Below, piece by piece: positions 49,650 through 61,695 of a stretch of DNA of 64,000 nucleotides (positions are counted from its first letter, which is position 1; each line of letters starts with the position of its first letter). A model generated the notes under the pieces. The model ran no database searches. It had not been told where the DNA came from and was given only the letters and a program-made list of their open reading frames with translations. Source of the stretch: Dimorphilus gyrociliatus. Its lineage: Eukaryota > Annelida > Polychaeta > Dinophilidae. The stretch spans positions 166,942 to 230,941 of the forward strand of contig CAJFCJ010000009.1 of the NCBI GenBank assembly GCA_904063045.1, given 5' to 3'. A program made the position numbers and the translations under genes.

Positions 49650-50731
49650 GTTGATGATTTACAATCTGAACGTTGAATAAAAGCAGAGTGTAGATTTGAA
49701 TTTCAATTAAGTCGGCAAAGAGAGTACACGTTTCTAATTTTACGTTTTTTATTCGATAGAAATTCAATTTCTCTTGTAAATTTTTATGTAAAATATCTCA
49801 GAGAGTAAAAAAACTAAGTCGTAGGAAGGAAATAAATATAGAATTATATCAATTTACTATGCTATACCTTATAGGCATTTTGTCAAGATAGATAATATAG
49901 CTTTGGAAAAAAAAATATTTTAATTAGTCTGGTTTAGATTAGAACAAGTTTATAGTAAATGTTCTTTTTTTAACCTAGAGAATGATAATTTTACTTGTGG
50001 TCTCACGATTAAAAAAATGTACTAAAAAATGAAGAGAGATGATGACTAATCTTGATAAATTTTTAATTTATTCCTTTCTTCCTCTTCTCTTCAATTGTTG
50101 ATTGTATTAATACTTTATTTTATTATATATTTTCTTCATTTAACTAATTTTTACTTGCTTATTTAAACCTATATTTCCTTAATTATAATATCTAATCATA
50201 CAATTAAAGTTTTGTTTCTAAGCTCTCCCTTGCCCTGCCTAGTCCCTTCTCATTTATTTAATCTATTGATTCTTTTACAGAGATAGAATGGAATGATAAA
50301 AATTCCAAAATCTAAAGATGCATCAATCGGTAGATGGCGTTCTTATTGTCTAGGTGGAAAGAATTTAATATAGTCAAGTTGGATTACAACTAAATTTCGT
50401 TTTGACGAAATAAAAAAAGAAGAAAACTCATTGCCTGCAAAGTAAAATGCACCTGATGCGTTCGTTAAAGGAAAGTGTTGTGGCAACGGAAAGGGATAGA
50501 AAAGAGGTTTAATTCCATCTTCATCGATCGAAATACGAAAAAAATTCTTGGATCGTCGGCCGGAATTGATCGTAAATTGAGACTTGATCGGCCGACAAGC
50601 GATCGTATCTGGGCGCCTGGTGCCCTTGCATCCTTTTGTTACTTCGTTTCTTGTCTCCGTGCTGCTCTTTAGTATACTTTTTCGCGTGAATTCTATTTGA
50701 AGTTTTATCAAGCTGACACAAACCGAACAGT
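49650..50731. other. Intergenic upstream of the orphan GPCR
   Basis: The left kilobase is AT-rich with nothing recognised. Near the GPCR start the base composition becomes less AT-rich, and GTCGGCCG at 50555-50562 is matched by CGGCCGAC at 50589-50596, an inverted repeat that could form a hairpin with a 26-base loop. Confidence 0.5.
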
Positions 50732-51850
50732 ATGTTTAGTAATGCAACAACAAGGACGGAGAGTTGGTTGATGGGCAGTATAGCTTGTACAGGTATTCTA
50801 ACAAACCTTGTATTACTACTCGTTTTTTGTTTTTTACCAAATTTAAGGAGACCTGTAAACGCTTTCCTTTTGCATCAATGTTTGTTGGATGCTATAAGAT
50901 CGGCATATTGCATTCCCTTCTCTATTATTGAAGTCGAGCCACCAACTATTTGTAGTGCCTTGGCAGGCACTTACATAGTCTTAGTCACATGCGCTTCATT
51001 CAACTTGCTGACTATTGTAATGAATGAAGTATATTCCTTCTCGGATATAACTTTAGGAGTGAACGCATCTCAAAACTGTTGCTGTGTGTGGTTTGCCCTA
51101 GTCGTTATCTGGTTTGCCGCAATTATCACAAACCTGGGAGTTGCTTTTATGCCTGGAGGAAGATCAGCAGAACAGTGCCAGTTTGTTACTGGCGTAACAA
51201 GCAATTATGTTTTGCACGTGGTTTGGTTACTATTGGAATCTATGGCAACTTTAATGACAATCTCTTTTCTCCGCCGAATGTCAAATGATGTGTCACGTTG
51301 CAATTATTACAGATTATCTACACTTGTTCGAGCGACTGTCTCTATTGACCCAACAGTACAAACTTATTCTCAAAGGAGACGATCGGTCATGATCGACAAG
51401 AGAAATATAAGAGAAACCGTCAGAATGATGAATTACAAACTGCGAATACTGACGACCTATACGACTCTCTTTATTATTATGTGTCTGCCCCTATTAGGTC
51501 TGTATGCAATAGAGCCCTGGGTAAACGCATCTCCAGAAACTTTTCAATTTTTATCTATGTTAGCTTGGTCGCAACCTCTTTTGACACCTTTTGCAGTTTA
51601 TTCATTGATTCGCGCGTCAGGGGGATTTTCGGCTGACCCAGCACAATTTCTAAGTCCTTTTATACTTGGACATCGTTCGTCAGCTGAAGGTGATCCACCA
51701 ATAGTCAGAATAGAAACGAGAAGTAGTACTTTTGTAACAGGCGATGTGTCACCTTCAGACTCGAGATATAGCTTTTTCCCGAGTATAAGTGCTGCTGCTG
51801 CAGTCTGCACAGGACCGCGGGGACGAAGAGCCAGCTCTTTTATAGTATAG
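50732..51850 (+). CDS. Orphan rhodopsin-like GPCR, atypical motifs
   Basis: Single-exon seven-helix receptor, 372 residues. The N-terminus has a NAT glycosylation site. Helix 1 begins at about residue 14; helix 2 follows LRRPVNAFLLHQCLLDAIRS. Cys72 and Cys148 (EQCQF) could form the usual extracellular disulfide. The end of helix 3 reads MNEVYSF where DRY is expected, helix 6 has CLPLLGLY in place of CWxP, and helix 7 reads LLTPFAVY rather than NPxxY. Loop 3 is basic (QRRRSVMIDKRNIRE). The tail is Ser/Thr-rich and ends RRASSFIV. The fold is clear, but ligand and family are not recognised. Confidence 0.8.
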   Translation: MFSNATTRTESWLMGSIACTGILTNLVLLLVFCFLPNLRRPVNAFLLHQCLLDAIRSAYCIPFSIIEVEPPTICSALAGTYIVLVTCASFNLLTIVMNEVYSFSDITLGVNASQNCCCVWFALVVIWFAAIITNLGVAFMPGGRSAEQCQFVTGVTSNYVLHVVWLLLESMATLMTISFLRRMSNDVSRCNYYRLSTLVRATVSIDPTVQTYSQRRRSVMIDKRNIRETVRMMNYKLRILTTYTTLFIIMCLPLLGLYAIEPWVNASPETFQFLSMLAWSQPLLTPFAVYSLIRASGGFSADPAQFLSPFILGHRSSAEGDPPIVRIETRSSTFVTGDVSPSDSRYSFFPSISAAAAVCTGPRGRRASSFIV

Positions 51851-53107
51851 CATAGAAAAAAGTGAATGAGGAAAAAGATGATAAATATGCGAAAGCGAAA
51901 GTAATAAGTGTTTGGTACGAAGGCTGCAAAGAATCACACTATTCTTCAAAGCTGCTTTATAGACGACTATACATTTTTAAAAAGAGACGAGGCAACCAAT
52001 AGAAAAATCTACAAAAACGTTTACTGTTAACAAAAGCCTATTTCTCTTCTCTGTTGAGTAATTTTCTCCTGCTTTTTATCTTCTTTCAAAATTGTATTCA
52101 TCTCGCCCATGTTACTATTTTCGTTGAGTGAAAGATTATTAATAATTAAACGGGTGTTATGCTCCCCTTTCTCTTCTTCTTTTCCTTTTCTTGCTAATCA
52201 TTTACCTTAATCTATAATTAAACTGTCGTATATATTTGTTTTAACTTATGTATACGCTTTATTCACAATTATCTCCTAAATATTTTTTAAAACAGAACCA
52301 GTTACCCGTGTCAGAACTCTAAAAGGCCACAGACTTAAGGCTTTATTAATTGCATGCCTGTGCCTAGTTAGCTTCGTTACAGATTCTAACATTGCTGCAC
52401 GATACGAATGAACTTTTCCTAAAGAAAAAAGAAGGCGTCTACTCGCGTTTTTTCTTCTTTACAGCAAATTTTCTTTTTAGCTATCTACTTGGTCTCTAAT
52501 ATAGGCAGTTGTTGTATTTATTTAACATAGTTAATATACTTAATATATCTGAAGGATAATTCAAGGGTATAAGCCTTTATACTACAGAAATAGAATTTTT
52601 TAACCTTAATATTCTAGAGACGCCTGTAGAAGCATTTCCTTAACGTATTGGAAGTTGTTAATTATGGTCGACATACATACTCCTTCCGGTATTTCGGGAA
52701 GTGAATTGTAGGGGAAACGGACGCAATTTTGTGTAACTGATAATTTTCATTCTCAAGATTCAACCTCCTTTTCCTTAAATATACCAGCTTTCTCTGTTTA
52801 TTATAGATTTCTTCACCAAGATATATTTTCATCTATTTTTTTATATTGTGTATATTTATTTACTTATACTAGAAATAATAGAAAACATTCAGTTTTCACT
52901 GTGCATATCATTATATTCTTTCTTTATTTTTATTTTGACAAACATTCGCCTTTTACTCGAAAGAGTACAAACTATCTTTGCTAGGGAATTGAGAGAAATA
53001 TTGTGAAAGAACGGAAGAGAGAGAGAGGGTTTTCTTTTATTAGGAATACACTGATTTGATTGTGCAAGAATTTTTGAATATAATAAGATCGTTTACAAAT
53101 CGTAACA
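51851..53107. other. Intergenic between the orphan GPCR and PNPO-like gene
   Basis: The two genes converge here, so this 1.26 kb contains both 3' UTRs. It is AT-rich with polypyrimidine tracts. No open frame with family motifs and no RNA gene were seen. Confidence 0.45.
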
Positions 53108-54061
53108 TCACGGGCTAAGGCGAAATATAAGCCAATCGTTGGTTCTTGCCTGACAAAAGACGCCATCTATGGTGGCATCATTTTCCTTGGTAAACAGTAA
53201 CCTATCGGGTAAATCGGATGATACTTGATAAAATTCCCATTTTTCCGGTCGAACGTTAAAAGCAACCCTGGAAGAGTAAAACGGAATAGGTCAAGGAATC
53301 ATCTTTCTGTGTTTATCTTATCTATTTTTTTTATACTCGTTTAAATTACATACCAGTCAGGATTTTTCGGTATTGGGGTAGAATCTCCAAATTCATTTTC
53401 TAACCTTCTCCTCCTATCAATGAAATCTTGCCGACTCGACAAGTACTTATCTTGATCACTCGCATAGTGAATTAATTGAGCTGCTCTAGGTAAAGATTTC
53501 CATATTTCAACGGCTTGTTCTTCAGTGAGCAGGTCTACTGGACCGTCTATTCTTACCATCCTGTTCATAGGTTCCCAATAAAACATTAAAGAAGCATGGG
53601 GTACTTCCATCATATCAAGGGCTTTCCTACTGTATTTATTTGTCGCAATTTTAAAGCCTTCAGAGTCAAAGCCTTTTACACCTACAATTCTAGAAGACGG
53701 AATACCTTTTCTGCGAAAAGAGAAGGAAGTTGTAGACCTTTCCCTGCTTTATGTACACACAATCTAATTATACATACTTACTACAAGTACCCAACGTCAT
53801 AGACGTGGCCAAGTGTACTCCCTCACTGTATTGGGCCTCTTCGAACCACTTGCGAAATAAGAGAAGCGGATCCTTAGTCGTTAGACTATTCGGGTCAAGA
53901 TATTCTTCGTTGTCTGAGGAAATAGAATTTGAAAGTCGTCTATCCTGGATTGCAGTGTCCTTGTTACTCAACCGGAGAGACGATCTAACAGGTTGAACTT
54001 TTGCTGAAGACGGTCTCTTTTGGTGATTACTACCATTGACATTAGACGCCGTGCACCCCAT
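53108..54061 (-). CDS. PNPO-like flavin-fold protein with acylation-type N-terminus, probable pseudoenzyme
   Basis: Related to pyridoxamine 5'-phosphate oxidase, which makes pyridoxal phosphate using FMN. Exons: 53778-54061, 53354-53710, 53108-53267; 266 residues (human PNPO 261). The first donor is GTATGT at 53777, which alone restores the frame. Family parts: PLLLFRKWFEEAQ, MTLGTCSKKG, SRIVGVKGF, ATNKYSRKALD, LMFYWEPMNR, final TNDWLIFRLSP. By E. coli PNPOx numbering from memory, phosphate-binding Tyr129, Arg133 and Ser137 are here Ile164, Leu168 and Ala172, and Arg197 and His199 of RLHDR are Asp232 and Pro234 (DLPDR). FMN contact Gln111 is Met146, while SRK and the last Arg are kept. The N-terminus MGCTAS fits N-myristoylation at Gly2 with palmitoylation at Cys3. 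Function is probably altered. Confidence 0.85.
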
Positions 54062-54639
54062 ATTATATTGCCAATGACTGTGCAGCAAATGCTAGAGCGG
54101 TTTGATCTTGGTCGTACCTAATTCGTTAGCACGACTCGATGAGTATCTAATTAGACTAGGGAATATAATTTCAGCTTATAAAAGTAGATGGCGTAGTGTG
54201 AATAAGTAATTTCGGTGTTTTGAATAAACATTACGACCTCTAAGCAATTAAATAGACGCCGATTAAAAGTCCGAACACGTCTCAACGCCGACACGCAATT
54301 AACGAACTAAACATGTGTGAACTTTATATAAATTATATAAATATATATATATATATATATATACAGTATATATATACAGTATATGTATATATATATATAT
54401 ATATAAACACTGAATGTACAATTTTTCACGATAAATGGTACGCCTTCTGCACTGCATTTGTGTACACGATTCGTCAATGTGGTACAGGTGTTACTCTCAA
54501 TATCTACGACATAAATCTGTATACAATCAAATAGTAATAATGTTACGAACTTTTGCTCGTTATTTTTTTTTTTCATGCTTATAATCATTTATCTTCACTC
54601 TCTTCCTGCTTCATTTATCTTCATTTTCATATCAAATCT
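54062..54639. repeat. Intergenic with AT repeat and TACAGTATA motifs
   Basis: An (AT)n tract at about 54341-54404 is interrupted by two TACAGTATA motifs. The left edge is the PNPO-like promoter and the right edge the 3' UTR of the receptor gene. No coding sequence is seen. Confidence 0.6.
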
Positions 54640-55689
54640 TTACAACAGACTGACTGCAGTTGCACTATTGGTCGTTTGACGAGCTTGAGAACGGCATTCA
54701 ATCTGCAGAGGCTGGTGCGTTCGATAGGGTTTAGATGCAAAACAACAGAGTAAATATCTGTTGTAATAGGAACGGAATTGTTTCGATAATAGGTACAGGG
54801 AAATTGGATTAACGCAGGAGTTAATGAATGCTAAACAGAAGCTAAATATCTTAAAGAAGAGCCAAAAAGTTGACCAGCGGTCTTCTGTGAAATGAAACCA
54901 AAATACATAGATATGTCTTGGCAACCAGCAAACGACGAAAACTAAGACAAATGCTAAAACTAACTTGGCTACTTTCTTTCTAGATTCTAGCTGCTTATTT
55001 GAATTTGAACCGTATGAAGAACATTGACCCTCCCGGAGCTCTCTTGCACTTTTAATTAGCATTCTCGCCATTAAGAGATAAAAAGCAAAGATAACTAGAA
55101 GAGGTACACTAAAATAGATAGTAAAATCGGTTATGACTCTAACTTTGCTATACCAAGAGGGCTGAGAATTTGGGTATCTAGTGCAAAAAGATATGGTTGA
55201 TACATTTGTAATTTCCACATCTGATAAGATTCCATCAGGTAGAGCTAACAGACTTGCCAATAACCAAATTAAGGAGGCAATTATTAAAGCAAATTTAACC
55301 GGTGATACCTTTTTGACATGCTTCATTGGGTTGACGATAGCATTGTAACGGTCAGCACTTAGCGCTGTCAATGTGAACACGGAGACTCCTACAGAGAGAG
55401 TTTGCAGATATTCGCTAAGTTGGCAGACAACTGTTCCATAGGGCCAACTGTCGAAAGTGAAGATTGTAGCTGTAAATGGGACGGCAATAATTATGAGAAG
55501 CAGGTCTCCACAGGCCAACGAAACTATGTGAATATTTGGAGCGTTGTGTAAAATCTTATTGCGAATAATTATGAGTACAAGACTTCCATTTCCTATAACT
55601 CCAACAATGAAGATGAGGAAGAAAATAACAGGAACGAAGTATCCAACAATAATTAAAGCTAACGGTTTTCCATGCGTCGTATTGTTCAT
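54640..55689 (-). CDS. Neuropeptide GPCR of the bombesin/CCHamide receptor group
   Basis: Single-exon class A receptor, 349 residues from the ATG at 55689; the open frame upstream has only a GTG. MNNTT gives an N-glycosylation site. Conserved features: GVIGNGSLVLIII (helix 1), NIHIVSLACGDLLLI and VPFTATIFTFDSWPYG (helix 2 and loop), SVGVSVFTLTALSADRY (helix 3, DRY present), FVVCWLPRHIYVFWF (helix 6) and NSCVNPISLYLLSKQFR (helix 7, NPxxY present). The helix 3 block and TFDSWPYG are typical of bombesin, endothelin-B-like and protostome CCHamide/excitatory-peptide receptors. Ligand is inferred from family. The tail has a CC pair suited to palmitoylation. A perfect NRF1-like palindrome lies about 45 bp upstream of the start. 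Confidence 0.9.
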   Translation of the reverse strand: MNNTTHGKPLALIIVGYFVPVIFFLIFIVGVIGNGSLVLIIIRNKILHNAPNIHIVSLACGDLLLIIIAVPFTATIFTFDSWPYGTVVCQLSEYLQTLSVGVSVFTLTALSADRYNAIVNPMKHVKKVSPVKFALIIASLIWLLASLLALPDGILSDVEITNVSTISFCTRYPNSQPSWYSKVRVITDFTIYFSVPLLVIFAFYLLMARMLIKSARELREGQCSSYGSNSNKQLESRKKVAKLVLAFVLVFVVCWLPRHIYVFWFHFTEDRWSTFWLFFKIFSFCLAFINSCVNPISLYLLSKQFRSYYNRYLLCCFASKPYRTHQPLQIECRSQARQTTNSATAVSLL

Positions 55690-55734
55690 TGCCGAACTCG
55701 TGCCCCAGGCTAGTTTGCACAAAGAAAATTCGTC

Positions 55735-55746
55735 AGCGCATGCGCT
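55735..55746. promoter_or_regulatory. NRF1-type palindrome
   Basis: AGCGCATGCGCT is a perfect 12-bp palindrome containing the full NRF1 consensus GCGCATGCGC, about 45 bp upstream of the receptor start codon. Its position suits a core-promoter element. Confidence 0.45.
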
Positions 55747-58700
55747 ACGCACATATGCAAATTATATGTGGCGCCTTTTTGTCGGAGCCCGCTTTTTATT
55801 TTTCATTCAACATCCTAAACACTTTGTTGAAAAAATTAATTAATAGCATTGCCCTACTTTTCCACTATTTGATTTTCTAATCGGACAGTCCTTCACTTTT
55901 TTATTAGAAATAAATGAAAAATATTAATAACGGAGAAGTAAACTACAGTTCCCTTTTCGGGGGGGAAAAATATCTAAAGTGCGGAAGAAAAAGAAGAAGC
56001 AAAAGTGTCTTTCTTTGATGGACGTCATTTTCTTGAAAAAAAACGTCAGCTAGACGTTTCCCGAGTACCATCACCGTACACTCTATCGTTCTAATTGATT
56101 TATTCTAGTAATTCGAAACTGCCATGTGTTTACAATGCAGAAGTTTATTGCTATAACGTTACTGTGAAGCTAATTGAAATCTACTCAATCTCCCACCAAA
56201 CTTCTTTCTCATAAACGCTTGTCATATTACTCATAATCGAAGAAAATCGTTAAAATCATAAATAAAAAAAATCAGAATTCGATTGAAAATAATCAGTGAT
56301 GGAAGGAAAATAGGAAGAAAGTAAAAAAATGTGTGAATTTGTTTAATTAAAAGTTATAAAAACATAAAGCTGTGGAAAGCAGATGTACTGGAATATCAGT
56401 AAACAGCTGGAATTGTTAAAACCGTGATACATCACTCTTAAGCTGTCAGAGAACGAGGTAAAACTGACGAAAGAGTATTAGCAATCGGAGAAGAGACGAT
56501 TTTATCGGCAAACATATTCGATTCGGCTAAAAAGAGGGGTGCAAATGGCAATTGTGCATCAATGCAATCCTATTCCCTCAACGAATGTTGAGCAACGTAT
56601 ATACACAAATATCATGCAGCATATAAATACACCTACTTTTCCGCTCTTCAATAAGCTACATTTCCCCTATAAAAGTGCGCATCCTCCTGCTATATATTAT
56701 TTTATATATATATATATTTTGAGACTAAACCGCAAAGAGCAGTGTCATTTATATAGTTATGTATTCTATTTGTTTATTAGATTACATATCCAATTATGCG
56801 TGTTTGTACAGTCAAATAACAATCAACAAAACAATATTATTATACTCCAAACACGTGACAAATAGTAAAACCAGACTCCTACGTATCGGTAACAATCAAA
56901 TAGATTTTTTTCAGACGCCGCCCAGAATAATTCGATAAAGAGTAAACTTTACTAAAGTAATCAGCTGAATCCGGTCCCCTCGCTCAGTTCTTAGGCCTAC
57001 TTGTTTAACTGATCCTAAAGGCGATTTTTATTAATGGGTCGGATAGTAAAAGTAAATGTGCATTCATAAACTTTTCAAATACTACATTTGCAAAGGTGAA
57101 TAGCATTTGCAGCCTCTCTCTCTCTATCTATCAGTGTTATTTACTATAATATATCTACATACATCTCTTTTCGCGTGTTGCATCACTGGAGCTGCCCAAA
57201 AAATCTTGGAATTTAGATGCTAATCTACATCGATATATTTCGGCCTTAGGCCAAAGAATCTCATAAATTGAAAGAGAAGTTTAATGACGATTGAAGGCAG
57301 AGTGAAATACAGAAACACATGAATAATAGAGTCAAGGAGAATGATAGTTTAAAGAAACTTCGATAATTATCTCTCTTTTTTCTCTCACTCCCTTCCCCCC
57401 TATGACTTGACACTAGCAACCTTTTCGGTATTATGCAATATCTCTTTTCTTTTCTTCCCGATTTGCTCTCCCTCTTCCCCATCCTTTACGCCAAACTCAC
57501 TTAATCATATTTTTTCCTATTACATTAACAGCGTATAACAAGAACATTTCCTCTCAATTTTCTCACATTAAACCTAAACTAAAGAGCAAACTTTAACTAA
57601 AAATTTCTACCTATTAGTAAATAACCGTGTAAAATTTTTCCGCCATGATTTCCCTACAAGTGGTAGCAAGTGGAAAAGTTGAAATTGAAATTCCATAGGA
57701 AAAAAGTTCATTCAACCAGAACAATTTTGTCGCTAATAGATGAGAAAGAGGAAAAAGGGAAACCGTTCGTTTCTTCTGTCCAAACACAGTATAAAAATTT
57801 TGGAATATTTTTTAATAAAAAAGAAAAATAAGAAATAATTCAAATGAATAACTAAGTAACATTATACTTTTTGGGTTAATTGTCTTATTAATTTAGTTAG
57901 AAATTAATTACGAAAGTTAATTTGAATAGGATAAATGACTTAAAAGTTTGGTTTTTTGTATTATAAACTATCTCAATTAAAAAAGAAATCAGTTATAGAT
58001 AATTGATATTGTTAACATATACATACACAAGCGCGCATACACATTACACACTCTCTTCCTTTCCTTCTTATCATGAATAAAAAGGCATATCTCTGCTATG
58101 CTAATTAAATAATCCCTAAATAAACAAGAGGGTTATATTTCTCATTGGATTTTTTTTAACAGTAATCGTTCTTGTGGAATCTTTTTGAAGATGTATAGAA
58201 TATCTAGAATATATAGTTTACAGATATATTTTATGTAAGAGTGCCCATTAACTCTTTATAGGTCTATCAATCAAGCTACGTTTGTAAATATGCTGTTTAA
58301 CTTATCAAGTCGAGTCTGTTTTATCCATTTGAAAACAGGAGACGATTATCCTCTTGGGGTAATGGAGTAAGAATCGGTAAAGTATGCTATTTTCTTGTTT
58401 ATGTTCTTTAGAAAAGAACTCTAATATACAGCAGGAAATTTTTTTCAAAGCCTCTAAGCAAGTTACATCTTATTTTAGTCTCCTGTCGTAGAAGAGAACA
58501 AATGGGGGTCGACATGGACATAATTAAGTATGAATATAGGAAAGGGTAAATAGCATATGGCGTGATCACCCGGCATGAAAGGTTGATAAAAATTTGACAG
58601 TATATCTTATTAGCATTGATTTACAGTCCTCTTTCATTGTTCATTTTGTACTAAGTAAATATTACTCATTTATCCGATAGGTGGCTAAAATAATGTATTT

Positions 58701-59427
58701 TTATCTTCAAAGCTTCTGAAATGAAAGAATTTTCTATCTAGTATAATAAGGGATTTTTTTTTCTCTTAGCTTACAAACTGATACTAGAGAAATTCCTTCA
58801 ATCTACAAGAATACAGAATTCCTCTACTATACATAAAAAAAAACCTTTGCAGGTGGTATTAATTCAGTTCAAAAGGGAAAATATGGCTGATAACCTAGGC
58901 CTATTAAAAATTGAGTCGTACTCTTAACCTCTTAACAACCGACGTTAGTTACGATAGAAATAAATCAACAAAAAAGAGCTAAACATCAAAATATCACAAA
59001 ATATAGAATTAAAATAAATAGACGCATCACTTTAAAAGGTTAATGAAGCGTCTAATACGTAAATTGCAAATGACTGTTTCGTTTCAGACATAAGAGCAAA
59101 GTATTGAAAACATAGCTGATTTGAGTTAAATTCAATTAACAAGTACTCAGTTTATCTTAGTAGTACCAAAGATATTGATAATAATAATAAAGAACTCAAC
59201 GACAAGTCGTCGAGAAAGAACACATTTTGTTCAGAAAATTTCTAAGCGGTAAGTATTTAAACAAGTCAGTACACGAAGTTCCTTATCATAAATAAATTAA
59301 ATAATAATCGTCTCCAATACCGAATTCCGGCACATATTGAACCTGATAAGATTTAAAGACGGAACGAGTTTCCCGTCTGGTCGCTTAGTCTCCGTATCCT
59401 TAGTTTCCGACAACAAACATTACCTAC
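55747..59427. other. 3.7 kb intergenic between the receptor and alpha-tubulin
   Basis: Two promoters diverge from this stretch. It is AT-rich with CT-rich tracts near 57110-57125 and 57380-57480. The open frame at 56539-56865 (108 codons) has no recognisable motif. No RNA gene or transposon was recognised. Confidence 0.45.
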
Positions 59428-59435
59428 TATAAAAA
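59428..59435 (+). promoter_or_regulatory. TATA box of alpha-tubulin
   Basis: TATAAAAA, about 145 bp upstream of the start codon, predicts transcription start near 59460 and a 5' UTR of about 110 bases. Confidence 0.6.
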
Positions 59436-59571
59436 GCCTCTGTTTGTTAGCATTCTTTACCATTAGTTGGTATCTCTTCTTGCAGACTCACGGTCAGCTT
59501 CGAGAGCCACTTCGTTCCTTTACAACGTACTTCTTCAAGTTTATTTACTTTGAAACCTAAATTACTCAATC

Positions 59572-61016
<1,445 letters not shown>

Positions 61017-61032
61017 AGCAAAAACTGTCTTT

Positions 61033-61078
61033 AATAAAAAATATTGGCCTCAAAGCTAATAACTTGATGATAATAAAG
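61033..61078 (+). terminator. Alpha-tubulin poly(A) signals
   Basis: AATAAA at 61033-61038 and again at 61072-61077, 17 and 56 bases after the stop codon. Confidence 0.6.
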
Positions 61079-61695
61079 TTTTGATTTAAGTCAAAAAAAG
61101 AAATTCCCGCTGTGCCAAATGTGTAGAATAGTGTGGAAATAAAAATATCTAAAAGAGGCCTAATAAATAAGTTATATATTAGTAGTATATGAATAACTTC
61201 AACATTTTTTAAGTTGTATATTCAATAGCTTCTAACAATCCTATTTTTAATGTTGATTTAGTCATAGCTTAACATTAAAATGTCAAACAATATAACAAAA
61301 GGGGAGAAATAAGGCAAGGGGGAGGGACCCTCTTTTTTCAATATCTATATAAAGCAAAACAGATAACAGATGATAAAATTTTTCGTTGCTTTTTCCAAAA
61401 TTAGAACATTGGTAATAGCAAGGAAAAGGCTCAAAAACGACAAGTAATACTGATGACACAAATAGAAAATGTAAATACGGCTAGAGATTTGAAGCAAAAC
61501 GATTATTTGCAACATAAATAGTCTTTTGCAATGATACTATTTGCATGCTGTATTCATTCTTTTTTTTTCCGTTCGTTTATAGTTTATGGTCATTTGGAAT
61601 TGAGGTAAGTTTACATATCTTGTTTTTCAATAAGATATGTTTGTGTATTTTATAATATCACATCATGTTTTTTTTGGATAGTCGAGTTAAAGAAA
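61079..61695. other. Convergent gap between alpha-tubulin and Dicer
   Basis: About 600 bp of AT-rich sequence with no coding evidence. It holds the Dicer 3' UTR on the minus strand. Confidence 0.5.

Noticed and set aside
53777..53782. GTAAGT at 53781 as the first donor of the PNPO-like gene, implying a frameshifted pseudogene
   Set aside because: The GTATGT four bases further on restores the frame and aligns TCSKKG with the family's TCTRDG, so no disruption is needed.
56539..56865. 108-codon open frame in the tubulin upstream region
   Set aside because: No family motif, mixed AT-driven composition, no splice partner.
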